The notes beneath the pieces were generated by a model. It worked only from the letters and a program-made list of their open reading frames with translations. It was not told the DNA's origin and did no database searches. Positions 1 through 9,311 of a stretch of DNA of 64,000 nt are shown piece after piece. This DNA is from Thioalkalivibrio sp. ALE14 (lineage in GTDB: Bacteria; Pseudomonadota; Gammaproteobacteria; Ectothiorhodospirales; Ectothiorhodospiraceae). Position numbers and translations under genes: made by a program. The stretch spans positions 1 through 64,000 of the forward strand of contig NZ_AQXY01000027.1 of assembly GCF_000376845.1 (NCBI RefSeq), read 5' to 3'. Numbering within the stretch: the stretch's first letter is position 1; each line of letters opens with the position of its first letter.

Positions 1-257
1 CGATCGTCCCCAGCGCACCCTCCGCCGTCTGCGAGAACGAGATGCCGTCGTTGGCATTGCGCACCGCCTGGTTCAGACCGCGAATCTGCGTGGTAAAGCG
101 CTCGGAAATCGCCAGACCCGCGGCGTCATCCTTCGCACTGTTGATCCGCAAACCCGTCGACAGCCGCTCCAGCGACGTCTGCAGGGCACCCTGGGAGTTG
201 TTCAGATTGCGCTGGGCATTCAGCGACAAAATGTTCGTGTTAATTACCTGGGACATG
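1..257 (-). CDS. fliC: Flagellin, N-terminal part (runs off the window)
   Basis: The 85 visible residues are the D0/D1 start of a flagellin: [18 protein letters not shown] at the N-terminus, then [20 protein letters not shown] and the amphipathic helix that packs in the filament core. Flagellin is exported by the flagellar type III apparatus and polymerises into the filament. The ATG is preceded by an AGGAGA ribosome site (264-269) at good spacing. A small GCCC/GGGC hairpin (286-296) lies in the leader; I saw no convincing sigma-28 promoter in the 98 bp upstream. The gene upstream on the same strand is a Maf-type protein, which suggests that this flagellin is glycosylated. The C-terminus lies outside the window. 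Confidence 0.95.
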
Positions 258-355
258 ATCGTTCTCCTGATCGATACTGACGTCGCCCTTCGGGCAGCTC
301 TGTCGGCGGTTGTTGTCCGCTCTCAGGGCCAGTAACGGCAGTCCCCGCGCTTCCT

Positions 356-2386
356 TTAGCCTTCCCTGTGATTTTTTTCCATCGACTCGCCCGCGGTCGC
401 ACCCGTCAGCCTCGCATCAGCTTCGGAATCACAGCGCTCGCGCATGTACCGCTCCGCGACCTCCGGCCATTCCAGCGATGCCACAAGATCCAGCAACCGC
501 GAACGTCCCTCCCGGTACAGGTCGGCCTGCGCCGCGGCCGGCGCGCGCAGCATCAGTTGATACCAGCGCAACAAGACGTGCCCCATGAGACTGGCAAACA
601 CCTCGATGCGACGGTCTTCCGGATCCCTCCGCGCAACGGGACCTGAGACCTCCCACCAGTACCGGTCCAAGGCCCCCACGAAACGGGTCCAGTCGAGCGT
701 GTCGGGAAGTTCCTGTAACGGCTCGCACAACCGAACGAGCAATTCGCGCGGGCAGGTGGCGAACGGCTGAGGGGGCACATCGCTACCGAACGCTGCATAG
801 ATCTCAGCCAAGCGTTCGGCCACCCCGGTCACGGGTGGAGGCTCGATTTTTTCCGGATAGTCGGGTATTGCCCCCTCGATCAGGGCCCCGTGCGAGAGAT
901 TCCGTACCGGGATGTCGCAGCCGACAATTGCCCGTTCTGCCGATTGTCGTGCGTTGTTCAGATACGGCGTGCTCACCCAAGTGCGCTCGGATGCCGGATG
1001 GTTGGTCTTCACCACAGGTGCCCCAGTATCTTCACCAGAAGCTCGGAAGTGGTGGTGAGTTCCCGAAGCATGGCTGCGGTCCTCCTGCGGAAAGGCCAGG
1101 TCCAGCCCCACGAGATAAATTTCCGCCGCACGGAAACGCAGTGCCGCTGCAAGCGCCAGGTTCCCGGAGGTCGGGCCAGTGTGCTGCCACGAACAAGGGA
1201 ACGATGCGACATTCGGTGTCGCCGAATCGGCGAAAAGAAGCGGCTTGTTGAAGCGAATGAGTAGATCCGGCGCTGCGTTGATTGAGGCAATTAATGGGAC
1301 ATCAGGATCCAGAGCCATTCGTTCAAGCGAGGCGTCCGAATATTCATAGTCCAGGCCACATTGAAAGTCTGGACGAATACCCGCAGCGCGCAATGCCGAA
1401 ACCGCAGATACCGCGCAAATGATCACCATCCGGTCGCGGTACCGCTTAAGCCATTCGATTGCATCATCCAGCGATGGCCCTGCTCCGATCACCGCCACCG
1501 GCACCTCGCCAAGGCCCTGGCGGTCATCGCTCCAGATCGCCCGCCCACCCAGCAGATTCCGCACGGCAGAATCCATGCCACGTAACTGACGGTCCATTGG
1601 CAAATAGGTATTTTTCCTGAAGTGCAGGCGCGCACGATCGGCGAACGACGGGAACTCCGGAGCGTCATAACCCCGCAGCATGCGCACCCATACCTGGCTG
1701 GACACCGGGAAGGCCCCCGAAACGGTCCCCAACACGCGGTCCGTATCGGCCTCGCCCACGAACAGGTACAAGTGCCCCATACGTTCGCGCAATGCGGCGT
1801 AGTCGAGGAACAGGCAGGACAGCGCGAATCGTTCGGGATCGGGCTCCAGCAGGACAAAATCCTGCACCCGCGCGCGCGTCAAATAGTATTCGATGTGCAG
1901 GCCGGTGTTCAGCCCTAGAAAGAATACGAGTGGGGAGAACACCCGAGCCTTGTCCGCCGCCGGCAACGCAAAGCGGGTCTGAGAGCCCCCCTCCGGCATG
2001 TCGGGAACCAGGCCCTCCAACTGGTCCGTCCACTCCTGCACCATCCTCTGATGCCGGGTCTCGATGGTGCCGGATAAGCGGGTGCCGATAAGTTGGTATT
2101 CCCACCAGCCCCCATGGTTAACCTCACCCAACTGGCTAGCGAACTCCACCAGCTTCCCCGGCGGATGCAGTAGCGTACCCGCCCTCTTGTCAGTCACCGC
2201 CACTAGCGCCGCGTCCGACTCCACCTGAAAGCGACCGATCCCCACACGGGACACATATTGGGCCAGTTCTGGAAACTTCTTTTCCAGAAATGCCACATTC
2301 CGCCGGTGCTGCCGCTTGAGGATCTGCGCCCGCTTGTGCGGTTTGGCCGCCCTTAATTCCCTGACGATCCTAGGCTCCACTCCCAT
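356..2386 (-). CDS. DUF115 / Maf-type motility accessory protein (MptE-like)
   Basis: A 676-residue protein of the DUF115 (6-hydroxymethylpterin diphosphokinase MptE-like) family, which includes the bacterial Maf proteins that attach nonulosonic acids to flagellin. The family signature VAVIGAGPSLDDAIEWL and the later HTGPTSGNLALAAALRF stretch are visible in the central domain. It lies directly upstream of a flagellin gene on the same strand, the usual position for maf. The ATG at MGVEPRIVREL was chosen because the open frame upstream of it is antisense to the Yip1 gene and has no coding character; the ribosome site is weak. Glycosyl transfer to flagellin is inferred from family and neighbourhood; the sugar cannot be told from here. 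Confidence 0.85.
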   Translation of the reverse strand: MGVEPRIVRELRAAKPHKRAQILKRQHRRNVAFLEKKFPELAQYVSRVGIGRFQVESDAALVAVTDKRAGTLLHPPGKLVEFASQLGEVNHGGWWEYQLIGTRLSGTIETRHQRMVQEWTDQLEGLVPDMPEGGSQTRFALPAADKARVFSPLVFFLGLNTGLHIEYYLTRARVQDFVLLEPDPERFALSCLFLDYAALRERMGHLYLFVGEADTDRVLGTVSGAFPVSSQVWVRMLRGYDAPEFPSFADRARLHFRKNTYLPMDRQLRGMDSAVRNLLGGRAIWSDDRQGLGEVPVAVIGAGPSLDDAIEWLKRYRDRMVIICAVSAVSALRAAGIRPDFQCGLDYEYSDASLERMALDPDVPLIASINAAPDLLIRFNKPLLFADSATPNVASFPCSWQHTGPTSGNLALAAALRFRAAEIYLVGLDLAFPQEDRSHASGTHHHFRASGEDTGAPVVKTNHPASERTWVSTPYLNNARQSAERAIVGCDIPVRNLSHGALIEGAIPDYPEKIEPPPVTGVAERLAEIYAAFGSDVPPQPFATCPRELLVRLCEPLQELPDTLDWTRFVGALDRYWWEVSGPVARRDPEDRRIEVFASLMGHVLLRWYQLMLRAPAAAQADLYREGRSRLLDLVASLEWPEVAERYMRERCDSEADARLTGATAGESMEKNHREG

Positions 2387-2448
2387 AAAACATGCCCCGC
2401 TTTTTCGTGGTCGACGATTGTACTGCACCACACATGAAGGGCATCGTC

Positions 2449-3075
2449 TCAGATCAGCCAGGTGGTGCCGATGCGGGTCTCGGGGGCGGCGCCGGGGATC
2501 AGGTCCATCAGGAACCAGCCGAAGATGAGGGTGATGAATGCGCCGCAGAAGACGGTGGCGACGAACAGACCGATGCGGTTGCCGCGGCGCAGGCCGATGA
2601 TCTCGCGCAGGGACCAGTAGAGCAGCCAGAGGGAATACAGGATCAGCAGCAACGCGATACCGTTGCCCCAGGGCCAGGGGAACGCCGCGGCCACCTTGCC
2701 GACCCAGGCGGGCAGCAGACCGACCGAGACGGCGAGCATCGCCCGGTCCGGGTGCGAGTAGCCCTGGAACAAGTCGGTCAGGTAATGCGCGGACCAGGCC
2801 ATCCCCAAGACCCCGATGCTCATCGCCAGCGCGCTGTAGACGCCAAAGCCCCACGCCCCGGGCATTGCCTCGGGTGGCAGCCCGGTCGGCATGATCTGGT
2901 ACAGCCACTGACTGGCGATCACGCTGACCAGCAGCACTGGCAGCGCAAGGCCCAGGAACGTCTGCCACCAAAGTGGCGCCGGGTCGATCGCCTGCGCATC
3001 GCGCACGACCGCCAGCGGGTTCACGAGCGCGCGCAGCGTCATGCGGGCCGGATTCAGTCTCACGGGAACGGTCAT
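2449..3075 (-). CDS. Yip1-family integral membrane protein
   Basis: About 208 residues with five hydrophobic segments and the feel of the Yip1/DUF1282 family: a short cytoplasmic start with an NPLAVVRD motif, then membrane spans beginning WWQTFLGLALPVLLVSVIAS, a ...SAHYLTDLFQGY loop and a final span ending near GWFLMDLIPG. The molecular role of bacterial Yip1 proteins is unknown. The frame stays open to a TTG at 3093, with a GTG at 3078; none of the three starts has a good ribosome site, so the N-terminus is uncertain by six residues. Upstream and divergent is a small RHH protein; downstream is the DUF115 gene after 62 bp. No link to either is evident. Confidence 0.75.
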   Translation of the reverse strand: MTVPVRLNPARMTLRALVNPLAVVRDAQAIDPAPLWWQTFLGLALPVLLVSVIASQWLYQIMPTGLPPEAMPGAWGFGVYSALAMSIGVLGMAWSAHYLTDLFQGYSHPDRAMLAVSVGLLPAWVGKVAAAFPWPWGNGIALLLILYSLWLLYWSLREIIGLRRGNRIGLFVATVFCGAFITLIFGWFLMDLIPGAAPETRIGTTWLI

Positions 3076-3168
3076 CACCAGAGTATGTGGCAATTACGTG
3101 ACCGTTCGATGACAGGTTTTGCTAACTTCCGACATGCACCATCTGGTTCTGGACCGGGAGACGCATCA

Positions 3169-3399
3169 TTGGCTCGCTTGACGATCCGTTTGCCTGACGA
3201 AAAGTACGAACGTCTGAAGGTTCTGGCGCGCGAACGCGGGACCAGCGTGAATCGCTTTGTGGACGAGATGGCCACGCTGATGATTGCCGAACACGACGCG
3301 GAAACCCGTTTCCGGGCTCGTGCCTTGCGCGGACAGGATCGGGAGCAGGAAGGTCTGGCACTGCTGGACAAGGCGATGGGAGGGCCCTCGCCGGATTAA
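3169..3399 (+). CDS. Orphan ribbon-helix-helix (CopG/Arc-type) DNA-binding protein
   Basis: A 76-residue protein starting MARLTIRLPDEKYERLKVLA, the standard beta-strand plus helix of a ribbon-helix-helix fold, followed by ERGTSVNRFVDEMATLMI for helix B and a charged C-terminal tail typical of antitoxins. The best start is TTG with a GGGAG ribosome site (3156-3160). In toxin-antitoxin loci the toxin follows the antitoxin, but here the next gene is cobS on the other strand, its stop three bases away, so no partner is present. It may be a remnant of a TA locus, a solitary regulator, or the regulator of the divergent Yip1 gene 93 bp away. Confidence 0.75.
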   Translation: MARLTIRLPDEKYERLKVLARERGTSVNRFVDEMATLMIAEHDAETRFRARALRGQDREQEGLALLDKAMGGPSPD

Positions 3400-3402
3400 G
3401 TT

Positions 3403-4176
3403 CTAATGGAGCCCGAGCGTCAGTACGAGGATGACCAGCACGGAGGTTTCCACCAGCTCCAGCGTGGCTCCGACGGTGTCGCCGGTGAAGCCGCCGAGCC
3501 AGCCCTTCAGGAGGTGGGTCGCACCCCACAGCAACAGGGCGACGGCGACAAGGGCCAATATTACGCCCCAGAGACCGGAGACCAGCCCCAGTATCAGGCT
3601 CAGCAGGGCCGTGGCACCCACCACGCCGACCGCGGCCCTGCGCGGAAGGTGTTGCGCCATCTCGGCCCCCAGCCCGACCGGATTTACGTAGGGCGTGGTC
3701 AGAAACAGTACCGGAGGCACCACCCGCCCCAGCACGATCGCGAGCAGCAGGGCGATCCACGCGCCGGACTCCAGCACAACCACCAGCGCCGTGCCCTTCA
3801 GCAACAGCACCAGGATCAGGGCCGCAACCGCCATGGGACCGCAGGCGGGATCCTTCATGATCCCGCGCGCCCGCTCCGGATGGCGCTGACCGCCAACCCA
3901 GGCGTCCACTGTATCCGCCAGTCCGTCCAGGTGCAGTGCGCCGGTGAGCGCCACCCAGAACGTCAGCACCAATGCCGCGATAAGGAGCGTCGGCGCACCG
4001 GGAACGGCGGACAGCGCGATTCCGACAATCACCACGATCAGCCCCAGGATGAGCCCGACCAGCGGATAGGTCAGCACGGAACGCCCCAGATCCTCGGGGC
4101 GCGGCTCCAGCGCGGGGGTCGGCAAGCGTGTGAGGAACTGGATGGCCAGCCAGAGCGGCGTCATCACGGGGTTCAT
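3403..4176 (-). CDS. cobS: Adenosylcobinamide-GDP ribazoletransferase (cobalamin synthase)
   Basis: 257 residues, the usual length for CobS. This integral membrane enzyme joins adenosylcobinamide-GDP to alpha-ribazole(-phosphate), the last assembly step of cobalamin. The family hallmark HLDGLADTVDAW lies near residues 81-92, followed by multiple membrane spans and a GFTGDTVGA motif near the C-terminus. It is the last gene of the cob operon but is set apart from cobC by about 350 bp of repeats. Its start codon region is duplicated in tandem upstream (see repeat). Its stop almost touches the stop of the convergent RHH gene. Confidence 0.95.
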   Translation of the reverse strand: MNPVMTPLWLAIQFLTRLPTPALEPRPEDLGRSVLTYPLVGLILGLIVVIVGIALSAVPGAPTLLIAALVLTFWVALTGALHLDGLADTVDAWVGGQRHPERARGIMKDPACGPMAVAALILVLLLKGTALVVVLESGAWIALLLAIVLGRVVPPVLFLTTPYVNPVGLGAEMAQHLPRRAAVGVVGATALLSLILGLVSGLWGVILALVAVALLLWGATHLLKGWLGGFTGDTVGATLELVETSVLVILVLTLGLH

Positions 4177-4372
4177 ACGCCCCCTCCGCCATCCCGACCT
4201 GTAGGAGGCCAGCCCTCTGGCCGATGGGGCGCTGGCATATTCCCGATCGGCCAGAAGCGGGCCAATACCGAGTTCATACGGCCCCCTCCGTCACCCCTAC
4301 CTGTAGGAGGCCAGCCCTCTGGCCGATGGGGCGCTGGCATATTCCCGATCGGCCAAGGGGCTGGCCTCCTAC
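4171..4372. repeat. Two-unit tandem direct repeat (about 101 bp each) over the cobS start
   Basis: Unit 1 (4171-4271) and unit 2 (4272-4372) are near-identical. Each opens with GTTCATACG and contains GTAGGAGGCCAGCCCTCTGG and CGCTGGCATATTCCCGATCG. Unit 1 includes the cobS start codon (ATGAAC on the minus strand), so unit 2 carries a duplicate ATGAAC upstream that opens a short frame of 34 codons with no known product. The right end of unit 2 pairs with its own left half: CTGTAGGAGGCCAGCC at 4301 and its reverse complement ending at 4373 form a long REP-like hairpin. Confidence 0.85.
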
Positions 4373-4525
4373 AGACATCCTGCCCGATGACGCGGGCAGG
4401 GAAGCCTCTGCCAGAGGCAGGCGCGGGCAGGGGCTTCGCGTGCAAGCACGCTCCTACAGGACCTCGCGCAAGCGCCCCGTTGCGGGTTGTCGCGGGGTCC
4501 CGGTGCAGCGCGGAATGGGAAATCA
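4373..4525. repeat. REP-like palindromic sequence between cobC and cobS
   Basis: This gap contains a GCCTCTG/CAGAGGC hairpin (about 4404-4418) and a REP-like arm reading GGCAGGGGCTTCGCGTGCAA then GCACGCTCCTACAG. The same style of sequence recurs at 6171-6237 and 15474-15743. No gene is seen here. Read on the minus strand it lies between cobC and cobS, so it may stabilise or partially terminate the operon transcript. Confidence 0.65.
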
Positions 4526-5089
4526 TCAGTAAGCCTGCCATGGCTCGACAATATGCAGGGACGCGAGCGGGACGTCGATGCTCAGGAGGTTTTCCAGGGG
4601 CCAGCCCTCGTGCAGGGCGCGGATCAGGCGGATGACACCGCCGTGGGCGATTACGAGTACCCGCTCCCCTTCGTTGGGCGCCAGGTCATTCCAGCCGGCG
4701 ACGACACGCTCGCGAAACGCTTGAAGCGACTCGCCATTGGGCGGCGCGTGGTTCAGCGGATCCTCCCAGAAACGCCCCAGGGCGTCGGCATGCGTCTCCA
4801 TCAGCGCCGCCGCCGTGCGGCCTTCCCAGTCGCCGAAGTCGAGTTCCGCCAGGCGTTCGTCCACGGCGAGTGGCACAGCCGCCTCCTCGGCGAACGCCTC
4901 GGCAGGCCCCAGGCAGCGCATCAACGGCGAGCAGACGACGCGATCCCAGTCAGCGTCACGCGCGAGTGTGTCGCGCATCGCGCCCCGGCCGGCTTCAGTC
5001 AGCGGGACATCGCTGCCGCGACCACAAAACCCCTGGCCGGTGGTCTCGCCGTGGCGCAGCAGGCCGATCCGTGCAGAATCCGTGCTCAA
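4526..5089 (-). CDS. cobC: Alpha-ribazole-5'-phosphate phosphatase (histidine phosphatase family)
   Basis: 187 residues of the phosphoglycerate-mutase-like superfamily. The catalytic LLRHGET motif is at about residues 9-15, the second arginine/glutamate region is [11 protein letters not shown], and the second histidine is in [12 protein letters not shown]. In cobalamin synthesis CobC removes the 5'-phosphate from alpha-ribazole phosphate or from cobalamin phosphate. Function rests on operon position, since the fold alone would also fit other small phosphatases. The start is a TTG behind GGAGAGG; this TTGA overlaps the cobT stop, so the two are probably translationally coupled. Confidence 0.88.
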   Translation of the reverse strand: MSTDSARIGLLRHGETTGQGFCGRGSDVPLTEAGRGAMRDTLARDADWDRVVCSPLMRCLGPAEAFAEEAAVPLAVDERLAELDFGDWEGRTAAALMETHADALGRFWEDPLNHAPPNGESLQAFRERVVAGWNDLAPNEGERVLVIAHGGVIRLIRALHEGWPLENLLSIDVPLASLHIVEPWQAY

Positions 5090-6147
5090 CCGGCCTCTCC
5101 ACTGACGCCCGCCTCGCCGAAGGTGGCCATCCCCGAATGCAGCGCGCAGGCCAGGCGCAGCAATGGCACGGCTGTGGCCGCCCCGCTCCCCTCGCCCAGG
5201 CGCATGGCGAGATCGAGCAGCGGCTCGGCCTCGAGCGCCGCCAGCAGGCGCCGGTGCCCCGGCTCCGCCGAGCTGTGGGCATAGAAAAACCAGTCCGCCG
5301 TACCCGGGCACAGGCGCTCCGCCACCAGCGCCGCCGAGGTGCTGATAAAACCGTCCACCAGCACCGGCAGGCCGATCTGTGCCGCCGCGATATAGGCCCC
5401 GGCGAGCCCCGCGATCTCGAAGCCGCCCAGGCAGCGCAGGCTGCCCAGTGCTTCGCCGCGCACAGCGGCGTGGGTTCGCAGCGCCTGATCGATCACCTCG
5501 GCCTTGTGGCGCACGCCATTCGCATCCAGCCCCGTACCGGGGCCGGCCAGATCGGCCGGCGGCAGGTCCAGCAATGAACAGGCAAGTGCGGCGGCCGCCG
5601 TGGTATTGCCGATGCCCATCTCGCCGCCGATGAACAGTTGCGCCCCGCCCCTTCGGGCGCGCTCGGCGCACTGACGGCCGGCATTCAGCGCGCGTTCCAG
5701 CTGCGCTGGCGTCATCGCCGGCTCACGGGCCAGGTTGGCGGTGCCGGGGCCCAGGTTGAGCTGCTGCACGCCGCTGACGGCCGGTGGCTGAGCCACGGTA
5801 CCCAGGTTGATCACCTCGATGGACGCGCCCAGGTGCCGTGCCAGCACCGAGATCGCCGCGCCGCCGTTCGCAAAGTTCGCGACCATCTGCGCCGTGACCG
5901 CCTGCGGGAAGCGCGAGATGCCTTCCGCCACGACGCCGTGGTCACCAGCAAACACCGCGATGTGCACTTGCTCCAGTGTCGGCTTGTCCACACCCTGCAT
6001 GGCGGCCAGGCGCTCGGCGATCGCCTCCAGCTGGCCCAGTGAGCCGGGCGGCTTGGTTAGCTCGGCCTGACGCTCGGCCGCGCCCTGCCGGGCCGCCGCA
6101 TCCAGCGGCGCCGGCGGCACCTGCAGCCAGTCACAGTCTTCGGTCAC
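5086..6147 (-). CDS. cobT: Nicotinate-nucleotide--dimethylbenzimidazole phosphoribosyltransferase
   Basis: 353 residues, matching CobT. It activates the lower ligand 5,6-dimethylbenzimidazole with nicotinate mononucleotide to give alpha-ribazole phosphate. Visible family motifs are [11 protein letters not shown] near residue 31, [25 protein letters not shown], the substrate-binding [14 protein letters not shown] and GPGTGLD. Paired in one operon with bluB, which makes dimethylbenzimidazole, so the cell probably makes and attaches its own lower ligand. A REP-type inverted repeat separates it from cobU upstream. Confidence 0.96.
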   Translation of the reverse strand: MTEDCDWLQVPPAPLDAAARQGAAERQAELTKPPGSLGQLEAIAERLAAMQGVDKPTLEQVHIAVFAGDHGVVAEGISRFPQAVTAQMVANFANGGAAISVLARHLGASIEVINLGTVAQPPAVSGVQQLNLGPGTANLAREPAMTPAQLERALNAGRQCAERARRGGAQLFIGGEMGIGNTTAAAALACSLLDLPPADLAGPGTGLDANGVRHKAEVIDQALRTHAAVRGEALGSLRCLGGFEIAGLAGAYIAAAQIGLPVLVDGFISTSAALVAERLCPGTADWFFYAHSSAEPGHRRLLAALEAEPLLDLAMRLGEGSGAATAVPLLRLACALHSGMATFGEAGVSGEAG

Positions 6148-6170
6148 ATGTTCTCCCTATTCGATCAGTG

Positions 6171-6237
6171 TTCGCGGGCAAGCCCGCTCCCACAAGGCTG
6201 CCGCACATGCATTTGTGGGAGCGGGCTTGCCCGCGAA
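6171..6237. repeat. REP-type inverted repeat pair between cobU and cobT
   Basis: Two perfect 25 bp arms (6171-6195 and 6213-6237) in opposite orientation flank 17 bp. Each arm is built on GGGAGCGGGCTTGCCCGCGA, very like REP sequences of Pseudomonas and relatives. Each arm also folds on itself. REP pairs of this kind are mobilised by RAYT transposases in other genomes; no RAYT gene is in this window. Confidence 0.9.
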
Positions 6238-6274
6238 CCCTCGTCACCCTGGCCGCAGCAAAGCCCACCCTGGA

Positions 6275-6796
6275 TCACAGAAGGTCACCCTTGAGCACAT
6301 GCGGGAGGCCAGCAACGGTAAGCACGACGCGGTCCATCATCGGGGCCAGGCGCTGGTGCAGCCAGCCGGCCTCGTCGGCGAAGCGACGCGACAGCGCGTC
6401 CATCGGCGTGATGCCCATGCCGGTCTCGTTGGAGACGAACACGAGCGTGCCCGGCAGACGCGGAATCGTGGCGATCAGGGCCTCGCGCTCGCGTTCGATA
6501 CGGGATTCGTCCTCGGTGCACAGGAGCTGGGTCAGCCACAGCGTCAGACAGTCCAGCAGCAGGCACTGATCGGGGGCCGCGGCCCGCTCCAGGGCGCGCG
6601 CCAGGCCCGTGTCCACCTCGACCAGACCCCAGTCTGCAGGGCGATCGGCACGGTGGCGCTCGATCCGGCGCGCCATCTCGGCGTCATCCGCCCGCGCGGT
6701 GGCGACGTAGGTCACCGGCAGGCCCGACTCGGTGGCCAGCCGTTCGGCCAGCCGGCTCTTGCCGGAACGCACGCCGCCCAGAACCAGGGTCTTCAT
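6275..6796 (-). CDS. cobU: Adenosylcobinamide kinase / guanylyltransferase
   Basis: 173 residues. The P-loop [12 protein letters not shown] follows the start at MKTLVLGG, and [11 protein letters not shown] marks the C-terminal half, both typical of CobU/CobP. It phosphorylates adenosylcobinamide and converts it to the GDP form used by CobS. The ATG was chosen over the upstream in-frame start because it overlaps the cobQ stop as ATGA, the junction style used throughout this operon. Confidence 0.95.
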   Translation of the reverse strand: MKTLVLGGVRSGKSRLAERLATESGLPVTYVATARADDAEMARRIERHRADRPADWGLVEVDTGLARALERAAAPDQCLLLDCLTLWLTQLLCTEDESRIEREREALIATIPRLPGTLVFVSNETGMGITPMDALSRRFADEAGWLHQRLAPMMDRVVLTVAGLPHVLKGDLL

Positions 6797-8280
6797 GCCA
6801 CCGGCTCCGTGGATTCGGTTTTCAGTAACGCCAGCACGCACCGCATATCCACATGCGCCTCCAGCGTATCGGCCAGGCGTTCCAGGCCGCGTTCACGCGC
6901 GCTCGCCAGGTCTTCCCCGCTCTCCAGCCCGGTCCGCATGCCCGCCCATTGCAGCAGGGCCTCGGCGGCCTCCGACACGTCGAACACGCCGTGGACGTAG
7001 GTTCCCGCTACCGCGTTATCCGTGCTGCGGGCACCATCCGGGCCGCGTTCCAGCTGCAGCAGCGGACGCTCCAGGCCACTTCCGGTCGTCACGCCGGCAT
7101 GGATCTCGTAGCCCTCCACCCGAGCCGCCTGCCCCAGCACGCGATCGCCGCCAACCCGCTCCAGGTGCTTCTCGGGTGCGAGCCGGGTCTCGATATCCAG
7201 CCAGCCCAGCCCCGGCGTTGAGCCCGGCTGTCCCTCGACGCCATCGGGGTCGTGCACCGTGCGGCCCAGCATCTGGAAGCCGCCGCAGATGCCCAGCACC
7301 TTGCCGCCGTAGCGCACATGCCGTTGCAGCGCGTCTTCCCAACCCTGATCCCGCAGCCAGGCCAGATCGTCGCGCACAGCCTTCGAGCCCGGCAGGATGA
7401 CGAGATCGGCCGGCTGCAGCGACTCGCCGGGACCGACGAAACGAAGATCCACCGCCGGATGCAGGCGCAGCGGGTCGAAATCCGTGTGGTTGGAGATGCG
7501 CGGCAATGCCGGCACGACCACCTTCAGCGCGTCCGCCGCCTTCTCCGGCATCGCCTCGCGCGGCAGGGCGTCCTCGGCATCCAGATAAAGCCCGTGCAGG
7601 TACGGGATCACGCCGAGCACCGGCTTGCCGGTCTCCTGCTCCAGCCAGTCGAGCCCGGGTTGCAGGAGCCCGACGTCCCCGCGAAAGCGGTTGATCACGA
7701 AGCCCCGCACCCGCGCACGCTCCGTCTCGCTCAATAGCGCCAGCGTGCCGACCAGATGCGCGAACACCCCGCCCCGGTCGATGTCCGCGACCAGGATTAC
7801 CGGGCAGTCCACCGCCTCGGCAAAGCCCATGTTGGCAATGTCGCCAGCACGCAGATTGATCTCCGCCGGCGATCCCGCGCCCTCCACCAGCACATGGTCA
7901 TACTGCGCGGTCAAGCGCCCATGCGACGCCAGTACCGCCTCGCGCGCCACCGGCTTGTAGTCATGATAGGCCCGCGCATCCAGCTCCGCCGCGGGACGGC
8001 CATGAATAATCACCTGCGCGCCCTGGTCCGAGCTGGGTTTGAGCAGCACGGGGTTCATATCGGTGTGCGGTTCCAGACCACAGGCCGCGGCCTGCAGGGC
8101 CTGGGCGCGCCCGATCTCGCCACCGTCGGCGGTGACCGCGCTGTTCAGCGCCATGTTCTGGGGCTTGAACGGCACCACCGACAGGCCACGGCGGTGCAGC
8201 ACGCGCGCAAGCCCCGCGACCAGCACGCTCTTGCCGGCATCCGAGGTCGTCCCCTGCACCATCAGCGTCGTGCCCGTCAT
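6793..8280 (-). CDS. cobQ: Adenosylcobyric acid synthase (glutamine-hydrolysing)
   Basis: 495 residues in two domains. The N-terminal ATP-binding dethiobiotin-synthetase-like domain starts [13 protein letters not shown] and continues [15 protein letters not shown]. The C-terminal class I glutamine amidotransferase domain has the nucleophile in [11 protein letters not shown] and a histidine in GTYVHGVFD. It amidates four side chains of adenosylcobyrinic a,c-diamide. No corrin-ring genes are in this window, so the substrate must come from genes elsewhere or from salvage. The ATG overlaps the cobD stop (ATGA). Confidence 0.96.
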   Translation of the reverse strand: MTGTTLMVQGTTSDAGKSVLVAGLARVLHRRGLSVVPFKPQNMALNSAVTADGGEIGRAQALQAAACGLEPHTDMNPVLLKPSSDQGAQVIIHGRPAAELDARAYHDYKPVAREAVLASHGRLTAQYDHVLVEGAGSPAEINLRAGDIANMGFAEAVDCPVILVADIDRGGVFAHLVGTLALLSETERARVRGFVINRFRGDVGLLQPGLDWLEQETGKPVLGVIPYLHGLYLDAEDALPREAMPEKAADALKVVVPALPRISNHTDFDPLRLHPAVDLRFVGPGESLQPADLVILPGSKAVRDDLAWLRDQGWEDALQRHVRYGGKVLGICGGFQMLGRTVHDPDGVEGQPGSTPGLGWLDIETRLAPEKHLERVGGDRVLGQAARVEGYEIHAGVTTGSGLERPLLQLERGPDGARSTDNAVAGTYVHGVFDVSEAAEALLQWAGMRTGLESGEDLASARERGLERLADTLEAHVDMRCVLALLKTESTEPVA

Positions 8281-9311
8281 GGCCGGCGCAACCCCGCTCC
8301 CAGCCGCCGCCACTCGCCCGGGTCACCCGGCAGGCCAAAGCGCAGGCTCCCGGGCGCGTCGAATCGGCGCACCAGGATGCCCTGCTGGCCCAAGTGGTCC
8401 TGCCAGCCTGCGGGATCGTCGACCCGGCACCACTGGAACAATGCGGTGCCGCCGGAGGGTTCCAGGTCATGCGCCCGCAACAATTCCGCCAGTTGCTGCC
8501 CACGCGCCTGGAGCATGCGCCGCGTCTCGGCCTGCCAGGCCCGGTCCGCCAGGGCCCGGGCGGCGACCCAGCGCGACGGCCCGGCAAGGCTCCACGGCCC
8601 CAGGCGGTCGGCCAGCCGGGTGCGCAATGCCTCGCCGGCCAGGACAAAACCGACCCGCGCCCCGGCCAGCCCGAAGAACTTGCCCAGCGAACGCAGCACC
8701 ACCAGCCCCTCGCGCGGCGCATCCGGGGCCAGGCTGCCCTCGGGGGTAACGTCCATGAAGGCCTCGTCCACGATCAGCCATCCACCACGCGTCGCCAGGT
8801 CGGCATGCCAGGCCCGCAGATCCGCGCCGTCAAACCGCTGACCGGTCGGGTTGTTGGGGTTGACCAGCACCAGCACATCCAGCCGCGGGACGGCGTCGGC
8901 CACAGCATCGCCCGACAGCGGGATCACCTCGTGTCCGGCCGCGCGCCACGCCCGGGCATGCTCGTTGTAGCTGGGCTCGAGGATGCCGACGCGCGCCCGC
9001 CCCTCGCGCAACGCGGGCAGCAGCTGGATCGCGGCCTGGGATCCCGCAACCGGCAGCAACGCGGTCGTCCCGTAATAGTCAGCCGCCGCGGCCTCGAGGC
9101 CGTCCTCCGATTCCGGCAGGCGCGCCCAGGCGGCCTGCGGGATCTCGCCCGCGGGATAGCCATACGGGTTGATGCCGGTGGAGAGATCCAGCCACTCCGC
9201 TTCGGCGATTCCGTAGCGCGCCGCCGCCTGGCGGATACCGCCCCCGTGCACCTGCATCAGGGCCTGCGAATCCGGCGCCTGGATCGACGACTGAGTGTCA
9301 GAACAGGACAA
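8277..9311 (-). CDS. cobD: L-threonine-O-3-phosphate decarboxylase (PLP enzyme)
   Basis: 344 residues, a fold-type I PLP enzyme of the CobD/CobC group. [14 protein letters not shown] near the start and VNPNNPTG are characteristic; the PLP lysine is in [16 protein letters not shown]. It makes (R)-1-amino-2-propanol phosphate, the linker attached by CbiB, whose gene is just upstream. The TTG start overlaps the end of cbiB by 14 nt and sits behind GGGAG; an ATG 18 codons later ([12 protein letters not shown]) is the alternative. Named cobC in the Pseudomonas nomenclature. Confidence 0.93.
   Translation of the reverse strand: MSCSDTQSSIQAPDSQALMQVHGGGIRQAAARYGIAEAEWLDLSTGINPYGYPAGEIPQAAWARLPESEDGLEAAAADYYGTTALLPVAGSQAAIQLLPALREGRARVGILEPSYNEHARAWRAAGHEVIPLSGDAVADAVPRLDVLVLVNPNNPTGQRFDGADLRAWHADLATRGGWLIVDEAFMDVTPEGSLAPDAPREGLVVLRSLGKFFGLAGARVGFVLAGEALRTRLADRLGPWSLAGPSRWVAARALADRAWQAETRRMLQARGQQLAELLRAHDLEPSGGTALFQWCRVDDPAGWQDHLGQQGILVRRFDAPGSLRFGLPGDPGEWRRLGAGLRRP

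Noticed and set aside
2392-3399. Long plus-strand frame ending with the RHH protein
   Set aside because: Only the last 76 codons look like a protein; the rest is antisense to the Yip1 gene. The RHH gene starts at the internal TTG.
4173-4541. 122-codon minus-strand frame upstream of cobS
   Set aside because: Contains the same translated repeat twice (PIGNMPAPHRPEGWPP), a by-product of the tandem duplication.
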